Below are positions 34,082 through 43,815 of a DNA stretch of 64,000 nt, piece after piece. The translations under genes were made by a program, and so were the position numbers. The notes beneath the pieces were generated by a model that was given only the letters and a program-made list of their open reading frames with translations, ran no database searches and was not told the DNA's origin. Source of the stretch: Clostridiaceae bacterium AM27-36LB (lineage in GTDB: Bacteria; Bacillota; Clostridia; Lachnospirales; Lachnospiraceae); NCBI GenBank assembly GCA_003480725.1, contig QUJQ01000003.1, positions 2,944 through 66,943 of the forward strand, in the 5' to 3' direction. The stretch's first letter is position 1. Every line of letters starts with the position of its first letter.

Positions 34082-34999
34082 CTACCTATTATTGGCATCG
34101 CCGGACTGTAATTCCTGTAAGATCCACGCAGACCAGTCATCATAATAAGAGCCAAGGATATGTGCTCCATCTGCAGAATAATCAGCCTTAAGGCATCCAT
34201 TTTCGTCATCAAACAACACATTCACATCCAGATACCCCAGACCATTTTCCTGTGCAAGCTGACGAATATTTTCATTCACCTGATTGATATTTTCATTATT
34301 AAAAATGTTATCTTTTTCCGACTGTGCCTGCGTCACATGAAGATTCGCTTCCAACACGATCCATGCATCCGGCTGGAGCTCCCGGATGTGCTCTACCAGT
34401 TCTGCGTATCTCTTATAAGACACATTTCTGTCATAGCCAAGCTCATTGATACCCAGCATCAGAAGGATTATCTGATAGTTCTTTTCCTGCAGTCGCTCAT
34501 CAAGTGTATGTTTTTCACCATCTGGCGCAGGCAAAGCTTTTTTCGTCACATTGTAGACACTCATCCCTGTGTCTGCAAATACATCTGCATTTCCAAGCTT
34601 TCCATATTCAGACAGTCCCACTGTCCGGGAATCTCCGACAAAAAGAACACCTGTAAAATCATCCGGAATCTGTGGCAGCTCCCTCTGTGGCTGCTCTGTG
34701 AGCTTCCGATCTGACGTGACTGTATCCGTATTATCTGAAGCAGTCCCATCGGAACTATCTACATCTGTGGAATTCAGATCATCAGCCGCCGCATCATCTG
34801 TCGACTGCATCTCTTCTTCCACTCCATCCGTCCAGAAGCTCCCCTCAGAAAAGCTTCCTTCAGAATGATTAAACACATACTGCAGTGCCGCCCGTGCAAT
34901 CTTCATGCTGTCCGGCGCATATACTCCCGCTATATAGATCATACCTGCCACAATACAGGTAGAAAGTAAAAAAATCGTGTACCAGTTTCGTTGTTTCAT
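34082..34999 (-). CDS. SGNH/GDSL hydrolase, membrane-anchored (likely polysaccharide O-acetyltransferase or esterase)
   Basis: An N-terminal helix (about 8-28) anchors a Ser/Asp-rich linker and an SGNH domain: block I VGDSRTVGL (Ser near residue 127), block III GINELGYD, and block V SADGAHI with the Asp-x-x-His pair. Such proteins act with MBOAT proteins to move acetyl groups onto wall or exported glycans (known for PatA/PatB and related pairs). The MBOAT gene is 35 bases upstream on the same strand. The glycan target is not shown by sequence. Confidence 0.85.
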   Translation of the reverse strand: MKQRNWYTIFLLSTCIVAGMIYIAGVYAPDSMKIARAALQYVFNHSEGSFSEGSFWTDGVEEEMQSTDDAAADDLNSTDVDSSDGTASDNTDTVTSDRKLTEQPQRELPQIPDDFTGVLFVGDSRTVGLSEYGKLGNADVFADTGMSVYNVTKKALPAPDGEKHTLDERLQEKNYQIILLMLGINELGYDRNVSYKRYAELVEHIRELQPDAWIVLEANLHVTQAQSEKDNIFNNENINQVNENIRQLAQENGLGYLDVNVLFDDENGCLKADYSADGAHILGSYYDDWSAWILQELQSGDANNR

Positions 35000-35034
35000 G
35001 TTGTCTATCCTTTTTTGAAATTGCTATTTCACTA

Positions 35035-36381
35035 TCAGAAGGCAAAGTACATAAACGGATCATCCTGTCCAATCCAGATGCAGTACACACTGAACCAGAA
35101 GATCAGGATCAGTACCAGTGCCGACCACATGCTGCCTTTGTACCGCTCGTAAAGCTTTCGCGGAAGTGGTGTGATCAGAATCATTCCTGCCAGCAGTGTG
35201 ATCAGATACATTTTGCCGTATTTCAGATAATCACCGGCAAACCAGGAAAATCTTCCCGCCGCTGCCAAAAATGGAAACAGCCGCTGCACATAGATCCAGA
35301 TCTGTCCTGGATCAGAGATGGCAAATATCAGCCATGACAGAGGAATGGCCAGAATCATATATACATGTCCCAGAATCGGAACACGTCGGAATACTTTTAG
35401 TAAACACAATTTTTCCACTGCGACCAGAACAAATAATAGGAATCCCCACAAAAGAAAGTTCCAGCCTGCACCATGCCACAATCCGGTAAGCAGCCACACT
35501 ACCAGCAGATTTCGGATCATTTTCCCTTTGCTGCAACGACTGCCTCCCAGTGGGATATACACATAATCTCTGAACCAGCTTCCCAGCGTCATATGCCAGC
35601 GGCGCCAGAAATCTGTCATGGAAGTCGCCATATACGGATATTTAAAATTCTTCGGCAGATGGAATCCGAACATTTCGCCAAGACCAATTGCCATCAATGA
35701 ATAACCGTAAAAATCAAAGTAAATCTCGAAGCTGAATGCCACAATACCAAGCCATGCCAATGGTGTAGAGATACTTTCATAGCCCACTGCCCGGATCTTT
35801 TCCCATAAATCTGCCATCTGATTAGCCAGCAGAACTTTCATGCCAAGTCCGATGGTCAACTCCCGCAGACCATTTTCCAATGCATCCAGCCCTCTGTTTT
35901 GCCGGGATAAATCCCTGCTGGTATCCTTCCAACGCAGAATCGGACCTGAAATCACATGAGGAAACAGAGTCATAAAGGTTCCGAATTTCACAAAATTCGC
36001 ATCCTGCATCCGGCCTTCCCGATATACATCGATCAGCCATCCAACCGCCTGAAAGGTATAAAAACTGATTCCCAGCGGTAATCTATGCGTATATTTAAAT
36101 ACGGCCAGAATAGACAGATTAAAAATCACTCCCGCCGCCAGTCTTCGCTTTTTCTGTACCGGCTCCAAACTGCCGTCAATCCAGAAACTCATCCTGTAAT
36201 TCACAATTATGGAAACTAAAAACAGGGCGAGATACCATGGCGTATCTTTCACCCCATACAAATAGAACAAAAGACTGCCCGCAAACAGGCACAGATTCTT
36301 CCATGCCTTTGGACAGAACATATAGATCACAAAAAAAATCGGTAAAAATTTAAATAAAAAATCAATACTTGAAAATACCAC
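35035..36381 (-). CDS. MBOAT-family O-acyltransferase (AlgI/PatA-like)
   Basis: Polytopic membrane protein that passes acyl groups, usually acetyl, across the membrane. The 448 residues contain about ten to twelve helices and the family motifs HVISGPILRW, DFWRRWHMTLGSWFRDYVYIPLGG (first conserved His region) and WLLTGLWHGAGWNF with the catalytic His. The start is GTG at 36381; only a weak AGGAT site lies upstream. It pairs with the SGNH gene downstream, consistent with O-acetylation of a wall or capsule polymer. Confidence 0.92.
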   Translation of the reverse strand: MVFSSIDFLFKFLPIFFVIYMFCPKAWKNLCLFAGSLLFYLYGVKDTPWYLALFLVSIIVNYRMSFWIDGSLEPVQKKRRLAAGVIFNLSILAVFKYTHRLPLGISFYTFQAVGWLIDVYREGRMQDANFVKFGTFMTLFPHVISGPILRWKDTSRDLSRQNRGLDALENGLRELTIGLGMKVLLANQMADLWEKIRAVGYESISTPLAWLGIVAFSFEIYFDFYGYSLMAIGLGEMFGFHLPKNFKYPYMATSMTDFWRRWHMTLGSWFRDYVYIPLGGSRCSKGKMIRNLLVVWLLTGLWHGAGWNFLLWGFLLFVLVAVEKLCLLKVFRRVPILGHVYMILAIPLSWLIFAISDPGQIWIYVQRLFPFLAAAGRFSWFAGDYLKYGKMYLITLLAGMILITPLPRKLYERYKGSMWSALVLILIFWFSVYCIWIGQDDPFMYFAF

Positions 36382-36412
36382 TGCACTTATATCCTGTTCA
36401 TCTAATGTATAT

Positions 36413-36442
36413 AAAGGAGAAGCTCACAAAAGCTCCTCCTTT
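36413..36442. terminator. Hairpin between the GDP-fucose and MBOAT operons
   Basis: AAAGGAG/CTCCTTT arms with an inner AGCT/AGCT. It may end the upstream operon, but a promoter lies just before it on the minus strand, so it would also be the first structure of the MBOAT mRNA. Confidence 0.5.
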
Positions 36443-36446
36443 CTGA

Positions 36447-36476
36447 ATTATATACAATCTGTTCCAGCAGTGTCAA
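36447..36476 (-). promoter_or_regulatory. Promoter of the MBOAT-SGNH-carboxypeptidase genes
   Basis: Minus strand: consensus TTGACA (36471-36476), 18 bases, consensus TATAAT (36447-36452). Confidence 0.8.
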
Positions 36477-36513
36477 TCATCTGCAGTCATCTTAAATAAA
36501 TCTTAAGAACCTG

Positions 36514-38796
36514 TTAGACCTGAACCTTCAATACCGTTCCGCAGCCATGAAAAACAACGGTTTTCTTGCCTGCAGGAACAAAAAAGCAGTCCGCCGGACG
36601 GTAGGCTAATGACTCCTCTCCACAGGATACCTGACCGCTTCCCTCCAGTACCACAAAGGCACGGAAGCTGGAGTCATCCAGATTAAAGGAAACCTCTCCA
36701 TCAAACACGCTTTTCTCAATCGAAAAGTATTTGCATTCCATGGTCTTGGCGGCTTCCATATCTTTCTCATGGAAATTCGTCACCTCCATGGCTTTGTCAA
36801 TATGCAGTTCCCGCAGTTCTCCGTATTTGTCGCGTCTCTGGTAATCATACAGACGGTATGTCACATTAGAACTCTGCTGGATCTCACAGATCAGTACACC
36901 TGGTCCAATGGCATGGACCGTTCCATTCTCAATAAAATAACTGTCTCCCTTTTTCACTGGAATCTTATTCAGGATCTCCGTCAGTGTACCATCCTCGATC
37001 CGGCGGCGCACCTCTGCCTCATCTGTGTCTCTGGAAAATCCACAATACAGATAAGACTCTGGTTCACAATCCACCACATACCACAGTTCATTTTTCCCAT
37101 ATTCGTCTTCCTTCTGCAGTGCATAATCATCCCCAGGATGCACCTGAATAGAAAGACTTTCTCTGGAATCAATAAACTTGATCAAAAGCGGAAATCGCTC
37201 ATAAGGATCACATTTCCAGCCTAATATACCTCTGCCAAACCGGTTGATATACTCGCCCAGCATCAGACCTTTATTTTTTCCCGTAGCAACGATACTCTGA
37301 CCGGCTTTATGTGTGGACAATTCCCAGCTCTCCGCTACAATATCATAGTCGCATTTCTTGCCGTAGACATCCCGCAGACGGGTACCTCCCCAGAGATTGT
37401 CCTTAAAAGCAGGCTCCATGCGAACGATTTCATCACAGTCCGTCTTCACAATAGACTGACCTGCCAGGCGGGTCAGATCATTTCCATGACCATATTCCAG
37501 CTCACCTACACTTACTTCAATGACTACGAGATCTTCCGTTCCCCGGTTGGCGATCTGATGAGGTGTTCCCATGGGCACAGAGATACTTTCACCTGATCCA
37601 TACTCACCCATCTGTTCATCCAGCTGAATGGTTGCGACTCCACTAATCACAGACCAATGCTCTGTCCGAAGCTTATGCACATGTCTGGACAGCTCTTTTC
37701 CCGGAAAAATCGTGATCTTCTTTACCTTACAGGAATCCCCATAATGTATGGTCTCTTTGATGCCCCAAGGGGTATAATAGACTGTTCCCTCATCAAAATA
37801 AGACTGCTGCTTCTCGTAATTCTCCCGGATAATGCTCTTGATCTGATCCGCTTCGCTCTTTCGGGACACATAGACCGCATCTGCTGTGTTGACAATGATC
37901 ACATCTTCCAATCCATTGGCAACCACCAGCTGATGCGCCGCTTCATTCATCACTGACACATTTTCACAGGCATTACGGATCACCCGGCCGGAATCCTCTC
38001 CATGATAATACTGATCCAATGACTCCAGCGTCATGATTCTTTTCCAGTTGAAATCTGCCTGTAAAAGCAGCACTTTATCTGACACACTGGTCACTGCCCG
38101 TCCAATGCTTACCGGCTCCAGTTCTTCCACAAGTCTGCCCGGCACCAGAACATTTCTCTCGTAGGTATCAAGCTGATCCACACATTCTCTGATCTGAGCA
38201 TAGAGAGCCGGTGATTTTCTGGACAGTTCATGAAGAAAATCTCCACCATTAAACAATAAGATTCCGGTATCATAGTACCATTTTTCTCCTGTCGGGATCT
38301 CTTCTGTCATATCGCTGTGCCGAAACTCTGTCCGTTCTTCCACCTGTCTGAAGTATCCATATCCAGGCTCAAACCGCCAGGCAGGAATGCCAAGACACAC
38401 GATCTTTCCCTGCGGAATATATTCCCGACCCTTTGCGATGGCGCCCTTATAATCTCCACCTTCGATCATATGGTCTGTGGATACCACCAGATAATCCTCT
38501 GAACGGTTGTCACACAGACAGGCAATAGCTACCGCAGGGGCAGTTTTCTTACCCTCTTCCTCATAAAAGCATCGATAACGAAGTCCCTGAAAGACCTGCA
38601 GCTGTCCTTCTACGATATTGGCATACCGATTGGATGTAATAATATAAAATTCCTCACAAAATGGGATATTTCTGGCAATAGTCTCCTGAAACAAGGAGCG
38701 GTTTTCCTTGATATGAATAAACTGTTTGGGATAATTTTTGCGGGAGAGGGGCCATAAACGGTCCCCGCTTCCTCCCGCCAGCACAATACATTTCAT
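36514..38796 (-). CDS. Fusion: mannose-1-phosphate guanylyltransferase - cupin - class I mannose-6-phosphate isomerase
   Basis: A 760-residue three-part enzyme. Residues 1-340: nucleotidyltransferase with LAGGSGDRLWPLSR and PKQF, as in ManC. Residues about 355-445: cupin of the type II isomerase kind (FPGKELSRHVHKLRTEHW, PMGTPHQIANRG). Residues about 455-760: class I zinc isomerase like ManA, with IQVHPGDD (zinc Gln/His), NELWYVVD (Glu), GTVHAIGPG (His) and a C-terminal beta domain. It could make mannose-6-P from fructose-6-P and GDP-mannose from mannose-1-P. ManC-cupin and ManA normally are separate proteins; two isomerase-type domains in one chain is unusual. Last gene of the GDP-fucose operon. 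Confidence 0.88.
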   Translation of the reverse strand: MKCIVLAGGSGDRLWPLSRKNYPKQFIHIKENRSLFQETIARNIPFCEEFYIITSNRYANIVEGQLQVFQGLRYRCFYEEEGKKTAPAVAIACLCDNRSEDYLVVSTDHMIEGGDYKGAIAKGREYIPQGKIVCLGIPAWRFEPGYGYFRQVEERTEFRHSDMTEEIPTGEKWYYDTGILLFNGGDFLHELSRKSPALYAQIRECVDQLDTYERNVLVPGRLVEELEPVSIGRAVTSVSDKVLLLQADFNWKRIMTLESLDQYYHGEDSGRVIRNACENVSVMNEAAHQLVVANGLEDVIIVNTADAVYVSRKSEADQIKSIIRENYEKQQSYFDEGTVYYTPWGIKETIHYGDSCKVKKITIFPGKELSRHVHKLRTEHWSVISGVATIQLDEQMGEYGSGESISVPMGTPHQIANRGTEDLVVIEVSVGELEYGHGNDLTRLAGQSIVKTDCDEIVRMEPAFKDNLWGGTRLRDVYGKKCDYDIVAESWELSTHKAGQSIVATGKNKGLMLGEYINRFGRGILGWKCDPYERFPLLIKFIDSRESLSIQVHPGDDYALQKEDEYGKNELWYVVDCEPESYLYCGFSRDTDEAEVRRRIEDGTLTEILNKIPVKKGDSYFIENGTVHAIGPGVLICEIQQSSNVTYRLYDYQRRDKYGELRELHIDKAMEVTNFHEKDMEAAKTMECKYFSIEKSVFDGEVSFNLDDSSFRAFVVLEGSGQVSCGEESLAYRPADCFFVPAGKKTVVFHGCGTVLKVQV

Positions 38797-38817
38797 ATAT
38801 CTTCTCCGAAATGGGTG

Positions 38818-40542
38818 TTATTGTACAATCTTTGTCATGGCTTCTTTAAGGCCTTCCAGAGCATGCTCAGCCTGTGTAAGTCCTTCTTCCTTCACACCCA
38901 TGTAGAATTTCACTTTCGGCTCTGTACCGGAAGGACGCACACAACACCATGCATCATGCTCCAGTTCATAATAAAGTACATTGGATTTCGGCAGACCTGT
39001 GGCAGTTACCTTGTCCGTCTCCATATCCAGTCTGGTGTCCGCATCATAATCTCTCACAGCCAGTACCTTGTAGTCACCGATCTGTTTCAGCGGATTTTCG
39101 CGCATCTGCTTCAGAATGCTCTGAATCTTCTCAGCTCCATCCACACCTTTCATGGTAACAGATACCAGAGTTTCCTTGTAATAACCATATTTTTCATAGA
39201 TCTTCAGCATCTGATCCCACAATGTCAGACCCTGCTTCTTGTAGTAAGCCGCAGCCTCACATAAAGCCATTACAGCCACAACCGCATCCTTATCTCTTGC
39301 ATGGGTTCCTACCAGACAACCGTAGCTCTCCTCGTATCCAAAGAGGAAGGTATGAGAATGATCCTGCTCAAAGAACTTGATCTGCTCCCCAATGTATTTG
39401 AATCCGGTCAGGACTTCAATCACATCAATGCCGTACTCTTTTCCGATTGCTTCTGCCATATTGGAAGATACGATGGTAGTCACCAGTGCACCATCTTTTG
39501 GCAGACGCCCCGTCTCTTTTCTGGTGCTCAGCTCATACTCAGCAATCAGAAGACCAGACATATTTCCGGTAAATGGCATATAATTTCCGGTTTTGGAATC
39601 TTTTGCATAAATACCAAGGCGATCTGCATCCGGGTCTGTTGCCAGAACCAGATCCGCATCTGTCTTCTTTGCCAGTTCCAGAGCCAGCGCAAATGCTTTC
39701 GGATCTTCCGGGTTCGGATAAGACACAGTTGGAAAATCTCCATCCGGCAGTTCCTGCTCAGGAACCACCTGTACCTGCGTGAACCCAAGCTCTTTGAGCA
39801 CGCGCCGGACCGGAAGATTACCGGTTCCATGGAGCGGTGTATAGACAATCTTCAGGCTGTCAGCCATCTCTTTGATCACATCCGGACTTAAGACCAGCTT
39901 TTTCAGCTCTTCCATGTAACGATCATCAATCTCTTTTCCGATCACATGGAACAATCCCTTCTCTTCTGCCTCTGCACGATCCATCATCTTGATGGAAGCA
40001 AAATCAGTCACTGCATTCACTTCTGCGATGATCTCTTTATCCTTCGGTGCTGTGATCTGTGCGCCATCCTCCCAATATACCTTGTATCCATTATACTCTG
40101 GCGGATTGTGACTGGCAGTCACAACAATACCTGCGATACAATGAAGTTCTCTCAAGGCAAAGGAAAGCTCCGGAGTCGGTCTGAGCGTCTCAAAACGATA
40201 GGTCTTGATTCCGTTGGCATTGAGACACAGCGCTGCCTTCTCAGAAAATTCCACAGACATGTGACGGGAATCAAATGCGATTGCCACACCTTTATCCTCG
40301 CCGCCCTGTTTTTTAATATAATTAGCCAGACCCTGCGTTGCCTTGGTCACCGTATACACATTCATCCGGTTGGTTCCAGCTCCGATCACGCCGCGAAGTC
40401 CACCTGTTCCAAAGGAAAGATCTTTGTAAAAACGATCCTCGATCTCTTTTTCATCTCCTGCAATGGCAGAAAGTTCGGCCTTCGTCTCCTTATCAAAAAT
40501 AGGATCCTGACACCACTGCTCATATTTTGCTTTATAATCCAT
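38818..40542 (-). CDS. pgcA: Phosphoglucomutase/phosphomannomutase (alpha-D-phosphohexomutase)
   Basis: Interconverts hexose 6- and 1-phosphates through a phosphoserine. Of 574 residues: the TASHNPPEYNGYKVYW phosphoserine loop near 145, DPDADRLG metal loop near 305, the sugar loop GYEESYG near 400, and the phosphate loop RPSGTEPKVKFY near the C-terminus. The ATG at 40542 has GAGGAG upstream; an in-frame start 37 codons earlier is not supported. In this operon it links mannose-6-P to mannose-1-P. Confidence 0.93.
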   Translation of the reverse strand: MDYKAKYEQWCQDPIFDKETKAELSAIAGDEKEIEDRFYKDLSFGTGGLRGVIGAGTNRMNVYTVTKATQGLANYIKKQGGEDKGVAIAFDSRHMSVEFSEKAALCLNANGIKTYRFETLRPTPELSFALRELHCIAGIVVTASHNPPEYNGYKVYWEDGAQITAPKDKEIIAEVNAVTDFASIKMMDRAEAEEKGLFHVIGKEIDDRYMEELKKLVLSPDVIKEMADSLKIVYTPLHGTGNLPVRRVLKELGFTQVQVVPEQELPDGDFPTVSYPNPEDPKAFALALELAKKTDADLVLATDPDADRLGIYAKDSKTGNYMPFTGNMSGLLIAEYELSTRKETGRLPKDGALVTTIVSSNMAEAIGKEYGIDVIEVLTGFKYIGEQIKFFEQDHSHTFLFGYEESYGCLVGTHARDKDAVVAVMALCEAAAYYKKQGLTLWDQMLKIYEKYGYYKETLVSVTMKGVDGAEKIQSILKQMRENPLKQIGDYKVLAVRDYDADTRLDMETDKVTATGLPKSNVLYYELEHDAWCCVRPSGTEPKVKFYMGVKEEGLTQAEHALEGLKEAMTKIVQ

Positions 40543-40574
40543 GCTTATTCTCCTCTTGCGCTTTTGCATATCCT

Positions 40575-41642
40575 TTACAGCAATTCCGTTCTGCCCTGTT
40601 CCTGCAAGGTATCTACTACTTTCTTCACATCCTGCACCCGGTCTTTGCTGCATACTAAGACAGCATCTTCTGTTTCCACAACAACAAGATTATCCACGCC
40701 AATGGTCGCGATCATTTTTCCAGTAGAAAAAGAAATTGTGTTTGTTGTATCAATGTTCACCTGATCTCCTACAATGATATTTCCATTCTGGTCCGCATCG
40801 TAGATGACCTTCATCATATCCCAGCTTCCCACATCGTTCCAGCCGAAATCACCGGATAACACCAGGACGTCAGAAGAACGTTCCATAATACCGTAATCAA
40901 TGGAAATCTTCGGGATCACCGGATAGATCTCCTGTATCACATTCTCTTCTTCCGGAGTATTCATAGCATCCCCGATCTTCACCAGACATTCATAAATATC
41001 CGGCAGGAGACGTTCAAACTTCTTCAGGATGGTAGACGCTTTCCACACAAACATTCCACTGTTCCAGGCATAGTTACCGCTCTCTACATAGGCTTTCGCC
41101 GTCTCAAGATCCGGTTTTTCCTTGAATTCCTCTACCTTGCGGGCAATGGCATCTTCTTTTTTATCAAATTTAATATAGCCATAGCCTGTGGATGGGAAGG
41201 TCGGAGCAATGCCGATAGTAATCAGCTTATCCTGCTCCTCTGCTGCCTTGATCGCTTCACCAAGAATTTTCTTAAAAGCAGCCTCTTTCTTCACAAAATG
41301 ATCTGACGGAAAGATGCACATGATGCCATCACCATATTTTTTGACGATCTCCATAGCTGCATATCCGATGCATGCTGCCGTATTTCTTGCAGACGGCTCT
41401 GCCAGAATGTGGTCTTTTGCAATTCTGCCATCCACACACTCTAACATCTTTCCTGCCTGTTTCTCATTTGTCACGATAAACATATCACTTTTCTCGATGA
41501 CACCATCCAGACGATCGATTGTCTCATTGATCATCCGATCTTTGCCGCTTAGATTCAGCATCTGCTTCGGCATTGCCTGACGGCTCAACGGCCAGAAACG
41601 GGTTCCTCCACCACCGGCCATAATCACTCCATAATGTTTCAT
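40575..41642 (-). CDS. manC: Mannose-1-phosphate guanylyltransferase
   Basis: Makes GDP-mannose from mannose-1-phosphate and GTP. The N-terminal signature MAGGGGTRFWPLSR with PKQM is followed by FPSDHFV, GYGYIKFD, WNSGMFVW and FGWNDVGSWD. At 355 residues it has the nucleotidyltransferase and a short beta-helix tail but no isomerase cupin. It is the second guanylyltransferase in the operon, besides the N-terminal part of the 760-residue fusion. Confidence 0.93.
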   Translation of the reverse strand: MKHYGVIMAGGGGTRFWPLSRQAMPKQMLNLSGKDRMINETIDRLDGVIEKSDMFIVTNEKQAGKMLECVDGRIAKDHILAEPSARNTAACIGYAAMEIVKKYGDGIMCIFPSDHFVKKEAAFKKILGEAIKAAEEQDKLITIGIAPTFPSTGYGYIKFDKKEDAIARKVEEFKEKPDLETAKAYVESGNYAWNSGMFVWKASTILKKFERLLPDIYECLVKIGDAMNTPEEENVIQEIYPVIPKISIDYGIMERSSDVLVLSGDFGWNDVGSWDMMKVIYDADQNGNIIVGDQVNIDTTNTISFSTGKMIATIGVDNLVVVETEDAVLVCSKDRVQDVKKVVDTLQEQGRTELL

Positions 41643-41650
41643 ACCGGCTC

Positions 41651-42595
41651 CTATCTCTCTGCTCTCATGGGATTGTGAAGGAAATCTTCGTAAGTCAGAC
41701 GGATTCCCTCTTCCAGCTCAGTCTTATAATGGAAGCCCAGACCTTCCAGCTTGGATACATCCAGAAGCTTTCTCGGTGTTCCATCCGGCTTGGACGGATC
41801 CCATTTGATCTCTCCTGTATAACCAACCACTTTTGCCACCAGTTCCGTCAGTTCCTTAATGGTCAGCTCTTTTCCGGTACCCATGTTGACAGTCTCATTT
41901 CCACTGTAGTTATTCATCAGATAAACACAGCCATCTGCCAGATCATCCACATACAGGAACTCACGAAGCGGTGAACCAGTACCCCAGCAGGTAACCTCGG
42001 TCAGTCCCTGCTCTTTTGCTTCATGAAAACGACGGATCAGTGCCGGAAGTACATGGCTGTGGGTCGGATGATAGTTATCATTCGGTCCATACAGATTGGT
42101 CGGCATACAGCTGATATAATCGGTTCCGTACTGACGGTTCAGGAACTCGCAGTATTTCAGACCACTGATCTTTGCCAGTGCATAAGCCTCATTGGTCTTC
42201 TCCAGTTCAGAAGTCAGCAGACAGTTCTCTTTCATCGGCTGCGAAGCCATTCTCGGATAAATACAGCTGGATCCAAGGAACAGAAGCTTTTTACAGTTAT
42301 TTTTCCATGCTTCGTGGATCACATTCATCTCAAGGATCATATTGTCATACATAAAGTCAGCCAGAGCTTCGCTGTTTGCGACGATTCCACCTACTTTTGC
42401 AGCAGCCAGAAATACATAATCCGGCTTCTCCTCTGCGAAAAATTTTTCCACCTGATCCTGACGGGTCAGGTCCAGTTCTTTATGGGTTCTGGTAATAATA
42501 TTGTGGTATCCGTTTCTCTCCAGAGAACGTACAATGGCAGAACCTACCATTCCCCGGTGACCTGCTACATAAATCTTTCCATCTTTATTCATCAT
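41651..42595 (-). CDS. fcl: GDP-L-fucose synthase
   Basis: NADPH-dependent epimerase/reductase that turns GDP-4-keto-6-deoxymannose into GDP-L-fucose. Extended SDR fold: AGHRGMVGSAIV nucleotide site at 12-23, catalytic Ser in LGSSCIYP, YALAKISGLK (Tyr-x-x-x-Lys) near 138-147, and the late TGSPLREFLYVDDLADG motif of the family. Length 314. It starts 17 bases after gmd; GGAGAG lies before the ATG. Confidence 0.96.
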   Translation of the reverse strand: MMNKDGKIYVAGHRGMVGSAIVRSLERNGYHNIITRTHKELDLTRQDQVEKFFAEEKPDYVFLAAAKVGGIVANSEALADFMYDNMILEMNVIHEAWKNNCKKLLFLGSSCIYPRMASQPMKENCLLTSELEKTNEAYALAKISGLKYCEFLNRQYGTDYISCMPTNLYGPNDNYHPTHSHVLPALIRRFHEAKEQGLTEVTCWGTGSPLREFLYVDDLADGCVYLMNNYSGNETVNMGTGKELTIKELTELVAKVVGYTGEIKWDPSKPDGTPRKLLDVSKLEGLGFHYKTELEEGIRLTYEDFLHNPMRAER

Positions 42596-42612
42596 GATTT
42601 TCTCTCTCCTGT

Positions 42613-43665
42613 CTACTGCACGTTTCTTAATGCTGCTTCTCTCTTTGCCAGCTCCAGGTCATGTTTTGCCATGATTTCTACCAGTTCCTGGTAAGTGGTG
42701 GTCTGCGGATTCCATCCAAGAACCGTCTTCGCCTTGGTCGGATCTCCCCACAGATTATCCACGTCGGTCGGACGGAACCATGCTTTGTTGACGCATACCA
42801 GCATCTTTCCGGTCTTCACATCATAACCCTTCTCATCAATGCCGGTTCCTTCCCAACGAAGGTCGATGCCAACTGCTTTGAATGCGCGCTCAGTGAAATC
42901 ACGTACCGTATGCTGCTCTCCGGTTGCGATAACAAAATCTTCCGGAGTCTCATGCTGCAGCATCAGCCACATACACTCTACATAATCCTTGGCATATCCC
43001 CAGTCTCTTAAAGAATCCATATTTCCAAGCTCCAGGTGATCCTGAATACCACAAGCGATTCTTCCTGCTGCCAGAGTGATCTTTCTGGTTACAAAATTCT
43101 CTCCACGACGCTCAGACTCATGATTGAACAGGATTCCGTTTACAGCAAACATACCATATGCTTCTCTGTATTCCTTCACGATCCAGAAGCCATACTGTTT
43201 TGCTACTGCATACGGGCTGTACGGATGGAACGGAGTGGTCTCACGCTGCGGAACCTCCTCAACTTTTCCGTAAAGCTCAGAAGTGGATGCCTGATAGATC
43301 TTCGTTTTCTTGGTAAGACCGGTGATTCTGACAGCCTCCAGAATTCTTAAGACGCCAAGTGCGTCTACATCTCCTGAATACTCCGGTACATCGAAGCTTA
43401 CCTGTACATGACTCTGTGCAGCCAGGTTGTAGATCTCATCTGGCTGTACCTCTCCGATAATACGGATCAGACTGGATGAATCAGACAGATCTCCATCATG
43501 AAGAGTCACTGCATGTTTCTCCAACAGATGGTCGATTCTTCCGGTGTTTGCCAGAGAAGAACGGCGGGTAATGCCGTGTACCTCATACCCTTTTCCCAGC
43601 AGAAACTCTGCAAGGAAAGAACCATCCTGTCCGGTGATACCTGTGATCAATGCTTTTTTACTCAT
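42613..43665 (-). CDS. gmd: GDP-mannose 4,6-dehydratase
   Basis: First committed step from GDP-mannose to GDP-fucose, GDP-rhamnose and related sugars. [14 protein letters not shown] is the NAD(P) site at 7-20; catalytic Thr/Glu lie in [16 protein letters not shown] and Tyr/Lys in [30 protein letters not shown] is family-specific. Length 350. It is the first gene of a five-gene operon (gmd, fcl, manC, pgcA, fusion) and is divergent from the AraC-type regulator. Confidence 0.97.
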   Translation of the reverse strand: MSKKALITGITGQDGSFLAEFLLGKGYEVHGITRRSSLANTGRIDHLLEKHAVTLHDGDLSDSSSLIRIIGEVQPDEIYNLAAQSHVQVSFDVPEYSGDVDALGVLRILEAVRITGLTKKTKIYQASTSELYGKVEEVPQRETTPFHPYSPYAVAKQYGFWIVKEYREAYGMFAVNGILFNHESERRGENFVTRKITLAAGRIACGIQDHLELGNMDSLRDWGYAKDYVECMWLMLQHETPEDFVIATGEQHTVRDFTERAFKAVGIDLRWEGTGIDEKGYDVKTGKMLVCVNKAWFRPTDVDNLWGDPTKAKTVLGWNPQTTTYQELVEIMAKHDLELAKREAALRNVQ

Positions 43666-43815
43666 ATATTCCTCCTAAAAAATAGTAATAACTTGTATTT
43701 ACTTTACAAAAACCGGACTATATTATAAGATAGAAAATATAAGAAATCTATGTAAATCCTTGCGAAAAAATAGTATTATATTGCTCCTATATATTTTACT
43801 CCTGGAGGTATGTTC

